Shown here: piece by piece, positions 34,065 through 42,005 of the stretch
How positions within the stretch are numbered: the first letter of the stretch is position 1
Layout: each line of letters starts with the position of its first letter
Virus record (IMG/VR): IMGVR_UViG_3300032050_000004
Span: 124,001 to 188,000 of that record
Length of the DNA: 64,000 bases
Direction: 5' to 3' (one strand)
DNA from: a virus
Program-made: the position numbers and the translations under genes
The notes under the pieces: model-generated
The model's input: only the letters and a program-made list of their open reading frames with translations
Databases searched by the model: none
Told to the model about the DNA's origin: nothing

Positions 34065-34823
34065 TTATTTTTTACCTTTAGAAGGTGATGTTGTTACAGG
34101 TGCGTGATTTGGTAATATATGATGACGACGTGTTCCAGAAACTCTTATTGAAGGGTGGGGTAACATTCTTTCTTCGTCTATCTCTTTTTTATTTTTTTTA
34201 TTAATTATAGCTTTTTGCAATTCATCTGGAAGTTCTGATTGTTTACCTTTAAGGGCAGGATCTTCATCGTATTTATCTGAAAATTCTAATTCTTCTTCTA
34301 AATCTTCATCAACTTCATCTAATGTTTTTGACACAGGTGAATGATATGGTAAATTTTCTTTATTTCTTCCCGGAGTTCTTGTTTTGTCAGGAAATGCTAA
34401 CATTCTCTCTTCCATATTAGCCCCTTTAGCACAACAATCATCACACCAAGTTTTTGCTTCATCTTCTGTGTCAAAATATTTATTATCGTCTACCTCACTA
34501 TTTTTGAAAACAATTGCTAAAAATTTATCAGAAGCATTTATTCCATCTCTTGGAGAGATTATTTTACTATCATATGAATCCATATCTTCCATATCAAAAT
34601 TCTCATCTTGATCTTCGGCTAATTTCTTTGCTTGGGCTGTAGCTATAGCGTAAGTTTTTGGAGTTTTTCCATACTTAGACTTAAGAGCTTTTACCAATTC
34701 TTCTTTCTTTTCTTCTTCGGCAGGTGTCAGGGGCCTTTCCTGAATATATCCGTCTCCGGGCATTTCAGACATAATTTTCCTAACTTCTTCTTTAATTAAG
34801 GATCTGATATCAATTTTTGCCAT
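34065..34823 (-). CDS. Acidic protein with capsid-targeting-like N-terminal segment
   Basis: Unrecognised 252-residue protein. The N-terminus IDIRSLIKEEVRKIMSE is an amphipathic helix followed by a possible gp21-type cleavage site (MSE), resembling T4 head-targeting leaders. Next is ALKSKYGKTPKTYAIATAQA, a small helical motif seen in several phage proteins. A duplicated unit follows: EERMLAFPDKTRTPGRNKEN near 138 and EERMLPHPSIRVSGTRRHHI near 218, each continuing into LPxHxPV. The intervening stretch is acidic (DEVDEDLEEELEF). A TATTTATT box lies 18 bases upstream. A packaged internal head protein is the working guess. Confidence 0.7.
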   Translation of the reverse strand: MAKIDIRSLIKEEVRKIMSEMPGDGYIQERPLTPAEEEKKEELVKALKSKYGKTPKTYAIATAQAKKLAEDQDENFDMEDMDSYDSKIISPRDGINASDKFLAIVFKNSEVDDNKYFDTEDEAKTWCDDCCAKGANMEERMLAFPDKTRTPGRNKENLPYHSPVSKTLDEVDEDLEEELEFSDKYDEDPALKGKQSELPDELQKAIINKKNKKEIDEERMLPHPSIRVSGTRRHHILPNHAPVTTSPSKGKK

Positions 34824-34841
34824 TATATTATCTTATTTAAT

Positions 34842-34849
34842 AATAAATA
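34842..34849 (-). promoter_or_regulatory. Candidate late promoter box
   Basis: CTATTTATT context on the minus strand, 18 bases upstream of the 252-residue gene. Confidence 0.45.
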
Positions 34850-34858
34850 GCAAGAAAA

Positions 34859-35185
34859 TTATTCTATTATATTAAGATTTTTTATACCTTCTTTTTTGAA
34901 AGATTTCATGTTTACATTTTTCGGATTCAATCCTTTTGACTCCAAAAATTCATTTAAAGTCATAAAAATGTCAGAATAATACTCTTTTATGCAGTTTTCA
35001 TAAGCAAGAAGTTGTTCTTGAGATAAACCCTCTGGATTAATCTCATAACCAGAAAGGTATTTTACATCATTTTTATTAAAGTCTTTGTAAGAATTAAAAC
35101 TTTCTTTTAAAAATGACGGATTAATAATAAGTCTTTCTGATTTTGATCCGTCTTCTTTTAGATATTCAAATTTAGCTTTTTTCAT
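34859..35185 (-). CDS. Hypothetical protein
   Basis: Unrecognised 108-residue soluble protein. It starts with a beta-hairpin-like FEYLKEDGSKSERLIINPSF and continues with charged helices (GLSQEQLLAYENCIKEYYSD, then TLNEFLESKGLNPKN). Phage genes of this size with similar composition often encode WYL-like or modifying small proteins, but there is no specific evidence here. It is the first gene on the minus strand before a divergent switch to the lysis operon at 35257. Confidence 0.65.
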   Translation of the reverse strand: MKKAKFEYLKEDGSKSERLIINPSFLKESFNSYKDFNKNDVKYLSGYEINPEGLSQEQLLAYENCIKEYYSDIFMTLNEFLESKGLNPKNVNMKSFKKEGIKNLNIIE

Positions 35186-35227
35186 ATTACTATAATTTTC
35201 ATAGATAAAAGTAAAAATTTTTTATAA

Positions 35228-35235
35228 TATTTACT
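35228..35235 (+). promoter_or_regulatory. Possible late promoter box (variant) for the lysis operon
   Basis: TATTTACT, one base off the TATTTATT box, 21 bases upstream of the first lysis gene. Confidence 0.3.
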
Positions 35236-35256
35236 AATAAACAAAACAAAAACATT

Positions 35257-35472
35257 ATGGATACTTTAACAACAACAGTAGCAGACAGCATTTCGACAGC
35301 AGTAACAAACAATGTTCCTAGTTTCGGAATTTTTGAGCAATTAGCCAATTACGGTGCCTTAGGATTAGCAGCTTTAGCTTTAGGAGCAGTATGTTGGATA
35401 TTCATCAAAAGACATTTAGATGAAAAAGACAGATTGCAGAGAAAATTAGATGAAATGGATAAGAACAAATGA
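35257..35472 (+). CDS. Small holin-like membrane protein, copy 1
   Basis: A 71-residue protein with a short polar N-terminus, one membrane helix at about 32-52 (ALGLAALALGAVCWIFIKR) and a charged C-terminal helix (DEKDRLQRKLDEMDKNK). The arrangement resembles the BhlA/UviB class of small holin-like proteins. The segment PSFGIFEQLANYGALG is nearly repeated in the next gene (PSFGIFETLTQYGALG), so the two are tandem paralogues. The genes overlap by four bases (ATGA), indicating translational coupling in a lysis operon. Confidence 0.72.
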   Translation: MDTLTTTVADSISTAVTNNVPSFGIFEQLANYGALGLAALALGAVCWIFIKRHLDEKDRLQRKLDEMDKNK

Positions 35473-35765
35473 TTTTATTACAAGCTTCACCAGTACCATC
35501 TTTCGGAATATTTGAAACCCTTACCCAATATGGGGCTTTGGGTGTTATTACATTAGGTTTAGGAGCTGCTCTATGGTTTTTGTTGAAAAGACAAATAGCT
35601 TCAGAAGATAGATTAAAATCTCAAGTTGAGGATTTACAAAAAGAATTAAATAATTACGTCAAAAATGATGCTGTAAATATGAAAAATTCTGTAGATAATA
35701 ATACTAGAGCACTTCAAGATCTAAAAGATATTATTCTTCAATCTTCAATAAAACAGAAAAGATAA
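35469..35765 (+). CDS. Small holin-like membrane protein, copy 2
   Basis: A 98-residue paralogue of the preceding protein. It has the same PSFGIFExLxxYGALG entry and a membrane helix at about 20-40 (VITLGLGAALWFLLKRQ), with a longer coiled-coil-like cytoplasmic tail (SQVEDLQKELNNYVKNDAV). BhlA-like holins have this topology. Its stop codon overlaps the ATG of the spanin gene by one base. A pair could act as holin plus modulator, which is inference. Confidence 0.72.
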   Translation: MILLQASPVPSFGIFETLTQYGALGVITLGLGAALWFLLKRQIASEDRLKSQVEDLQKELNNYVKNDAVNMKNSVDNNTRALQDLKDIILQSSIKQKR

Positions 35766-36139
35766 TGAGTAAATCAAATAAAATTTTATATTCAGTTCTA
35801 GGAAGTGTAGTTATCCTTGTTGTATTAAATATTTTATTTGCCGGAACAGGACACGTTAAAGTTGTAGAGTCAAATGTTACTTTGACTGAATCAAACAATA
35901 AATTAACACAAGAAAACCAAAAGTTGACAACCGAAAATCAAGAATTGAAAGTTATGACCGATTCGTTGATTGTAGCAGGAGATTCACTGAAAAATGAAGT
36001 TTCAACTTTAGAAAATAAAGTAGATAACTATGAAACTCAAATTGAACAGGTTGATAACAATAATAGGGCTAATGATAATTTTTCTAAGCCCTATAAAATC
36101 GTTGTGCCAATCACAGAAATATCCGATAGTACGAATTAG
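35765..36139 (+). CDS. Inner-membrane spanin-like protein (Rz-like)
   Basis: A 124-residue protein with an N-terminal membrane anchor at about 8-28 (LYSVLGSVVILVVLNILFAG) and a long periplasmic coiled coil (ESNNKLTQENQKLTTENQEL, then DSLKNEVSTLENKVDNYETQ). This is the classic inner-spanin layout, which links to an outer-membrane partner to disrupt the outer membrane at lysis. The next gene starts inside this one in another frame, as in lambda Rz/Rz1. Spanins diverge so fast that the call rests on topology and context rather than sequence similarity. Confidence 0.7.
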   Translation: MSKSNKILYSVLGSVVILVVLNILFAGTGHVKVVESNVTLTESNNKLTQENQKLTTENQELKVMTDSLIVAGDSLKNEVSTLENKVDNYETQIEQVDNNNRANDNFSKPYKIVVPITEISDSTN

Positions 36140-36551
36140 TGGCAAGGATACTGTTGTTGTAATGACAGTAAAACAAGCCGATGCAATCAATTTAAGATTG
36201 CAAAAAATGCAATCACAATTAGATAGTTTAAAGAAAGTTGTAGAAGAAAAGGATTTGGCTTTAAAAAGCAATAAATCATGTGATTCTTTAGAAACAAAAT
36301 TTCAAGATATGTCTCACGGACCAACTTTTATTTATAATTATAAAAATGATATATATACTTTAGATTTAAGTTTATATAAGATTAAATTAAATAATCTTGG
36401 TAGGGTTAAACTTAAAAAAATGACCAGATGGGAGATTGGGAGATATTTTGAACTTTTAAATGGTAACTCTAATAATACAATTGATTGGAAGGAGACATTC
36501 AGAGATTATAATTTACCCTTGATAGAAGACAATAAATTGCTACAATTCTAA
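36030..36551 (+). CDS. Exported spanin-partner-like protein, nested start inside previous gene
   Basis: A 173-residue protein whose first 110 bases overlap the preceding gene in another frame. The N-terminus is a signal sequence (LITIIGLMIIFLSPIKSLCQ) with a Cys right after the hydrophobic core, so a lipoprotein is possible although the box is not canonical. A coiled coil follows (AINLRLQKMQSQLDSLKKVV), then a compact domain with GPTFIYNYKNDIYTLDLSLY. It is longer than Rz1. Together with the anchor-plus-coiled-coil partner it best fits an outer-membrane spanin, but a different envelope role cannot be excluded. Confidence 0.62.
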   Translation: MKLKLNRLITIIGLMIIFLSPIKSLCQSQKYPIVRISGKDTVVVMTVKQADAINLRLQKMQSQLDSLKKVVEEKDLALKSNKSCDSLETKFQDMSHGPTFIYNYKNDIYTLDLSLYKIKLNNLGRVKLKKMTRWEIGRYFELLNGNSNNTIDWKETFRDYNLPLIEDNKLLQF

Positions 36552-36556
36552 AATTT

Positions 36557-37963
36557 ATGAAAAATTTTATTTTTTTAGTTTTTTTATTTACATTATTATT
36601 TAATTCTTTATTTGGTCAAATACCTACAAGATTAATAGTAAATCCGGGTTTTGAACAACCTTCATTAGGTTGTACCAATTGTTATAACTTATTTCCAGTA
36701 GCTAGTGTTCCCGGTTGGAAAACTACAGATCCAACTGCTGTAATAGAAATTTGGGGTACTGGTTTTCAAAGCAAAACTTCACGTTCAGGAATTCAATTTG
36801 CTGAAATAAATGCGAACAATTCAGCTTTTTTATATCAAGAGTTATGTTTAGCTCCCAATGAAGTTGTTAATTATTCTATTTGGTATTTGAAAAGGACTAC
36901 AAATACAGAACAGATGAGAGCACAATTGACTGAATTAAATAATACTGTTATATCTCAATCTGTAGTTTATACAGCAACAAATAGTTGGGTTAATTATACG
37001 GGCACTTTGACAAATAATGGTACAGGAGGTTTAAAAAGAATAGGTTTTGTTGCTGTTACTGGTGGATCTACAGGTAACTTGATTGATGATATTACTATAT
37101 CATTAAAACCAATAATTAGTCTAAAAAACTTTACGCCTTCTAGACAAAATGAAGGTGTTCAAACAAATTTAATTTTAATTGTAAATGGTACATTGACATC
37201 TCCGGCAACAATTAATTTAAATTTAACGGGTACTGCCACTTATCCAAATGATTTTACAATAGGTAATCCTAGCAGAGGGACAATTTCAATTAATTCAGGA
37301 AATATAACTTTAAATCTGCCATCTGGAGATTATAATCCAAATTTAAACTCTGGAACCAATCTAGGTGAAATATCAATTCCGATAACAGGGTTGACAGATG
37401 GAATCAATGAACCAAGTGAAACAATTACATATACTCTTTCATCTGTATCAGGAGGTGGAATCAACTTTCCACTTGTTGCTGGTCTAAATGGTATAGGAGC
37501 AAATTGTTCAACATATATAGGCTCTGTCACGGATACAATAAATAATTTTTCACCACTACCAATACAATTACTTTATTTCTTGGGATTTGTGAAAAATGAA
37601 AAGGTTGAACTTAACTGGAAAACTGCTAGTGAAATAAATAATGATTATTTTACTGTTTATGAATCTAACAATTTAAATGATTTAAATGAATTAATTAGGA
37701 TAGATGGTGCAGGAAATTCAAATTTTCCTAGAGAATATTCCTGTGTTGATTTAACTCCATCAAAATATTATAAATTATGTCAAACAGATTATGATGGTAA
37801 ATATGAATGTTTCGATTGGATTTCAGTTAATTTAAATAGTAAGGAAGACCCAATATATAGAATTTATGATGTTTTCGGAAGAGAAACCAGCTTGGATCAC
37901 GAAGGAGTAATAATCATAGTGGATGAGAGAGGAAAAGCACAAAAAATTTTAATTAAAAAATAA
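36557..37963 (+). CDS. Secreted Bacteroidota-type surface protein with T9SS-like C-terminal end
   Basis: A 468-residue exported protein. A signal peptide (FIFLVFLFTLLFNSLFGQ) is followed by a carbohydrate-binding-like beta domain (NPGFEQPS... VPGWKT) to about 185. A Calx-beta-like region with GINEPSETITYTLSSVSGGG runs to about 320. The module LPIQLLYFLGF, VELNWKTASEINNDYFTVYE and YYKLCQTDYDGKYECFDWIS is extremely common just before the sorting domain of type IX secretion cargo. The last 37 residues (IYRIYDVFGRETS ... KAQKILIKK) resemble the type A C-terminal domain. It lies within the lysis operon. Probably acquired from a host; a role in cell-surface modification or exclusion is inference. 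Confidence 0.72.
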   Translation: MKNFIFLVFLFTLLFNSLFGQIPTRLIVNPGFEQPSLGCTNCYNLFPVASVPGWKTTDPTAVIEIWGTGFQSKTSRSGIQFAEINANNSAFLYQELCLAPNEVVNYSIWYLKRTTNTEQMRAQLTELNNTVISQSVVYTATNSWVNYTGTLTNNGTGGLKRIGFVAVTGGSTGNLIDDITISLKPIISLKNFTPSRQNEGVQTNLILIVNGTLTSPATINLNLTGTATYPNDFTIGNPSRGTISINSGNITLNLPSGDYNPNLNSGTNLGEISIPITGLTDGINEPSETITYTLSSVSGGGINFPLVAGLNGIGANCSTYIGSVTDTINNFSPLPIQLLYFLGFVKNEKVELNWKTASEINNDYFTVYESNNLNDLNELIRIDGAGNSNFPREYSCVDLTPSKYYKLCQTDYDGKYECFDWISVNLNSKEDPIYRIYDVFGRETSLDHEGVIIIVDERGKAQKILIKK

Positions 37964-37973
37964 AAAAAATAAT

Positions 37974-37981
37974 TATTTATT
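37974..37981 (+). promoter_or_regulatory. Candidate late promoter box before the holin gene
   Basis: TATTTATT overlapping a possible TTG start at 37980. If used, transcription would begin downstream of it, favouring the GTG at 38001 or ATG at 38019 as the holin start. Confidence 0.35.
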
Positions 37982-38018
37982 GTTAGATAAATTAAATATA
38001 GTGAAAGATAATCATTTA

Positions 38019-38501
38019 ATGTGTGGTTTTGAATCAATTAAGGATTTGGTAAAAAGTGCTTTTGGATTAGACCATATTTATACAAACACAGTAATCGCTT
38101 CAATAGGAGCTATATCAACATTTATAACATCATATATATATGATGATGCTCAAGCAATTTATGTATTACTCGGGTTTATAGCTTTTGATTCTTTGACAGG
38201 AATTTTAAAAGCTTTTAAACAAAATATATTTTCTTCAGCCAAATTACCCAGAATATTAGTTATTATGGTATTGTATGTTTCTTTGTTGAGTTTGGGTTGG
38301 AATTTGGCAAAAGTTGACGATATATTTAGTTGGTTACCGGGAACACTTTATTTTGGTTTTATTAGCACACTTGTAATTTCTATCATAGAAAACCTTCATG
38401 CTTTAAATGTAATTTCTGATGAAATATATAATCACATGAAGAAAAAAATGAAATTAGTCCAAGAAATATTTTTTGGGAAAGGTAAGTCAAGAAACGATTA
38501 A
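38019..38501 (+). CDS. Holin of the phage_holin_4 type
   Basis: About 160 residues from ATG 38019; in-frame GTG 38001 and TTG 37980 are alternatives. Three to four membrane helices are predicted: TVIASIGAISTFITSYI, AIYVLLGFIAFDSLTGILKA, ILVIMVLYVSLLSLGWNL and LYFGFISTLVISIIENL. The FDSLTGILKAFKQNIFSSAK core, with D-x-x-T-G-I and a basic loop ending in S-S, is the signature of the holin_4/toxin-secretion holin family. It would form the pores that trigger lysis. Its stop overlaps the stop of the convergent dnaE gene by four bases. Confidence 0.78.
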   Translation: MCGFESIKDLVKSAFGLDHIYTNTVIASIGAISTFITSYIYDDAQAIYVLLGFIAFDSLTGILKAFKQNIFSSAKLPRILVIMVLYVSLLSLGWNLAKVDDIFSWLPGTLYFGFISTLVISIIENLHALNVISDEIYNHMKKKMKLVQEIFFGKGKSRND

Positions 38502-41500
38502 ACAATTATTTTTCTGAATGGGGCAGAATTAGTGAAATTCAAGAACCCTTTTTTATTTTTAAAGAACTTTGTTACATAAAAACAATTTGTCTCTAAAATC
38601 AATCTCATCCTTTCATATAGATCATTGTTCATGGTAACCTTTTTGGTTGCAGCACCATCAGAAATTGTCAAAACATAATAATTTGATCCATCCCATTGAG
38701 CAGTTTTTTTCTCAATATGATTTATCATAAAATAATAAAATTTATTTGTATCCTCAAAATTCAAGGCTGAATCTATATTTAGACCAGTTGCTTTCATGAA
38801 TTGTTCTTTTACACTCGCTATTTTATTTAATAAATTTAAATCTAATGAACAAATTTCTAGAAACTGATCATATCTAATCTGATCTGTAGTCTTTTCAAAA
38901 TCTTTATTTTTAAATTTTCTTTCAGCAACCGTCAAAACTGTATCGACATCGTTTGTGAACATATCTAATTGGTTGCTTTGCTTATATTTTATCTGTTTCA
39001 TTTCTATGAGTTCTTCTCTAGAATTTGACCAATCATCAAACAAACCAGCTTTCAAACATGATTCAAAATTTGTTTTATTGAATTTAGACCATTTTGTTGA
39101 GAAAAACATTTCTTTATCCATTAATTCGACTCTGTTATTCTTTAATTCTTTGAAAGCTATTTCTCCCATACCATTTATTGAAGAATAACCCATAGCAATA
39201 ATTTTATCTTCAATAATCGTCCAATCCCAGTTTGATTTTCTATTAGGAGGAACAATTTTTATTCCTTTCGACATTGCAGATAAAAGTGCTGAATTTAACC
39301 ATGCTTTATTTTTTTCATCATCATTACCAGTTTTTGGATGATTTAGAAGAGCACAATAAAATTCAGTTGGATAATAATGTTTTAAAAATAATGTTTGTGC
39401 TGCAACATAGCTATAACTCAAACTGTGACTCAAATTAAATGAATAGCCAAGATATTTAATTAACCAAGATTCAATTTTTTCAACGTCTTCTACAGACAAG
39501 CCTTTTGCAATCGCACCATCGATGAATTTTTTCCACAAATCCTTATAGGATTTGTAATTTTTATTATTTTCTTCATCATTTGATAACTCTTTTCCCTCTA
39601 ATTTTTTTGATATTATCTTACCTGCACCATCCATTGCCTTACGCAAATTATCCCCTTCACCTAAACTCATTCCTCCTATTTGATTAGCAATAAACATCAA
39701 TTGTTCTTGATATATTAAAACTCCATTTGTTTTTTCTAACAGTGGAGCTAATATACTATGGGCATAAGTTCTTTTTTCAGGCTCAAATTTATTTTTAATA
39801 AATTCTTCATGAGCCTTAATTCCCATCGGTCCGGGACGATACAATGCGTTTGCTGCTACTAATTCGTCAAAATTTTCGCATTTCATAGATTTTAACATTG
39901 CATTCATACCTTCAGACTCAAACTGAAAAATACCTTGATTAAAACCTAATCTCAATTCATCATACAGATTTTTATCTTCTAAATTAACATAATCTACTTC
40001 TAATTGGACCTTATCACCTATTTCATCTCCATGTCTTTCTCTTATATATTTTATGCAATCTTTTATAACGTTTAATGTTTCTAATTTTAAACGATCAAGT
40101 TTTAATATACCAATAGAAGAAAGGTCTTTTGCATTTCCTGATTCTTGGAAACCAGAAACTATTTGACCTTTGCAAATATTAACTGGCATACTCTCCCAAA
40201 TTGGGCCCGGTGTTATTACAATTCCAGCAGCATGTTTTCCAAGATTTCTTAATTGACCTTGTAATTTTAATGTATTATCAATAACCTCTTTATTGTGTGG
40301 ATCTAAAATCCACTTCCTTACCCTATCGCTACACATAGGATCATTTGGCCAATGTATTAACCATTCCTCAAGCGAAGAATCCCATTTTGTTGGCATTTCC
40401 TTAGTGACGGCAAAAATATCACTTTCGAATCCAGTGTCTTGACCTAGAGCTCTAGCAACATCTTTTATACAACCTTTTTCATTGAAGGTTCCAAACGTAA
40501 TTACTGGAACTACACGTTCTTTTCCATATTTTCCATAAAGAAAATTTAATGTCTTTTCATCTGTGCCAGCTTCAAAATCTGTATCAATATCCGGCATAGA
40601 TTTTCTCTCTGGATTTAAGAATCTTTCAAAATATAAATCAAATCTTACAGGATCAATTTTTGTAATATCTAAACACCATGATAATAAGCTTCCGGCAGCG
40701 GAACCACGTCCCGGACCTGTTGCTATATCATTATCTTTACAAAATCTAATTAGCTCCCAAACGACCAAAAAATAATCAAGTACTTTTTTATCTTCAATAA
40801 CTTTTAACTCATAATCTAGACGGTCATAATAAATTTTTTCTTTTTCGTAATCAATTTTTACAACACCCGTCTTTTCGTAATCCTTTAATTTTTGTTTTAA
40901 TTTAGCTTTAGATAGTTTTTGAATTATTTCTATTGTGTTATCTGTTTTAAAATATTTTATAACATCAGGTGTAGGTTCATATTTAGGGTACTTATCATCG
41001 GTCATTTCAAATTCAAAATTGCATTTTTCAGCGACCTTCAAAGTATTATCTAAACAAAAGTCTACATAGTGTTCAGGATAATTAAAACCTAAACGTTTAT
41101 TCATTTCGTGAAAATTCTCGAAATTTGTATAATATAATTCTCTTGCTTGTAATGAAAACGCTCTTCCTACTGGTTGACTTTGGTTTATTGCAATTAAAAT
41201 ATCCTGTAATCTATTATCTTCCGGCATAGCATAATGAACGTCCCCAGTTAAAATTGGTTGTAAATCATGCTTTTTAATCATTTTTAAAATGAATTTATTA
41301 TAGATTTTTTGTTCTTCAATTTCATTAAATTGAAGTTCTGCATAAAAATCATCACCAAATTCTCTTTTAAATAATAAAATTCTTTCTTCAGCTTCTTTTT
41401 CTTTACCCTCAGATATCAATCTGGCAAATTTTGATGCCATACAGGAGGATGTAACAATTAATCCTTTTTTATTTTCAATTAACCACTCAGTAGTAATTCT

Positions 41501-41908
41501 TCCTTTATAATAATATCCTTCAGTAAATGATCTATAAATTAATTTATTTAAATTTACATACCCTTCCTGATTTTTTATAATAATAGATTGATGAGTATTT
41601 TTGGCTGAATTATCAATACTTTCAGCTTCTTCTTTCGGTATATTTTTATCTAAATTATCATTTAAATAAGCTTCCATACCGAGAATAGGTTTTATTCCAG
41701 CAGATTTACACTTTTGAAAATGTGTCAACCAACCAGAAGCATTACCATGGTCCAATATTGTGATTGCTGGATGATTAAATTCTTTAGCTAATTTTACGTA
41801 ATTAGCTGATTTTGAAGCTCCATCTAAAGTTGAAAAATCAGTGTGTAAATGTAAATGCACCATCGGACGGTGCTTGCATCTTGGATTATTACAACTGCAA
41901 TTTGGCAT
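38498..41908 (-). CDS. dnaE: DNA polymerase III alpha subunit-like (family C, DnaE)
   Basis: A 1136-residue replicative polymerase of bacterial type. The first 270 residues form a PHP domain: MVHLHLHTDFSTLDGASK, ILDHGNASGW, LGMEAYL and PILTGDVHYAMPED. The palm has GPGRGSAAGSLLSW near residue 400 and catalytic aspartates in MPDIDTDFEAG near 439, with the third in GILKLDRLKLETL. The fingers include LIYQEQLMFIANQIGGMSLG, and a helix-hairpin-helix follows (GYSSINGMGEIAFKEL) with a C-terminal OB-like segment. A CSCNNPRCKH cysteine cluster opens the protein. Length is near bacterial DnaE (about 1160). No clamp or epsilon subunit is seen in the window. Confidence 0.92.
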   Translation of the reverse strand: MPNCSCNNPRCKHRPMVHLHLHTDFSTLDGASKSANYVKLAKEFNHPAITILDHGNASGWLTHFQKCKSAGIKPILGMEAYLNDNLDKNIPKEEAESIDNSAKNTHQSIIIKNQEGYVNLNKLIYRSFTEGYYYKGRITTEWLIENKKGLIVTSSCMASKFARLISEGKEKEAEERILLFKREFGDDFYAELQFNEIEEQKIYNKFILKMIKKHDLQPILTGDVHYAMPEDNRLQDILIAINQSQPVGRAFSLQARELYYTNFENFHEMNKRLGFNYPEHYVDFCLDNTLKVAEKCNFEFEMTDDKYPKYEPTPDVIKYFKTDNTIEIIQKLSKAKLKQKLKDYEKTGVVKIDYEKEKIYYDRLDYELKVIEDKKVLDYFLVVWELIRFCKDNDIATGPGRGSAAGSLLSWCLDITKIDPVRFDLYFERFLNPERKSMPDIDTDFEAGTDEKTLNFLYGKYGKERVVPVITFGTFNEKGCIKDVARALGQDTGFESDIFAVTKEMPTKWDSSLEEWLIHWPNDPMCSDRVRKWILDPHNKEVIDNTLKLQGQLRNLGKHAAGIVITPGPIWESMPVNICKGQIVSGFQESGNAKDLSSIGILKLDRLKLETLNVIKDCIKYIRERHGDEIGDKVQLEVDYVNLEDKNLYDELRLGFNQGIFQFESEGMNAMLKSMKCENFDELVAANALYRPGPMGIKAHEEFIKNKFEPEKRTYAHSILAPLLEKTNGVLIYQEQLMFIANQIGGMSLGEGDNLRKAMDGAGKIISKKLEGKELSNDEENNKNYKSYKDLWKKFIDGAIAKGLSVEDVEKIESWLIKYLGYSFNLSHSLSYSYVAAQTLFLKHYYPTEFYCALLNHPKTGNDDEKNKAWLNSALLSAMSKGIKIVPPNRKSNWDWTIIEDKIIAMGYSSINGMGEIAFKELKNNRVELMDKEMFFSTKWSKFNKTNFESCLKAGLFDDWSNSREELIEMKQIKYKQSNQLDMFTNDVDTVLTVAERKFKNKDFEKTTDQIRYDQFLEICSLDLNLLNKIASVKEQFMKATGLNIDSALNFEDTNKFYYFMINHIEKKTAQWDGSNYYVLTISDGAATKKVTMNNDLYERMRLILETNCFYVTKFFKNKKGFLNFTNSAPFRKIIV

Positions 41909-41983
41909 AATTATATTTAAATATCAATGGACTTTCAAAGATACAATAAAATTATAATTTTTTCTATTTTTTTAAAATAAAAA

Positions 41984-41991
41984 TATTTATT
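41984..41991 (+). promoter_or_regulatory. Candidate late promoter box for the fibre block
   Basis: TATTTATT, 14 bases upstream of the LamG fibre gene. Confidence 0.45.
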
Positions 41992-42005
41992 ATAAAACTA
42001 TTTTA

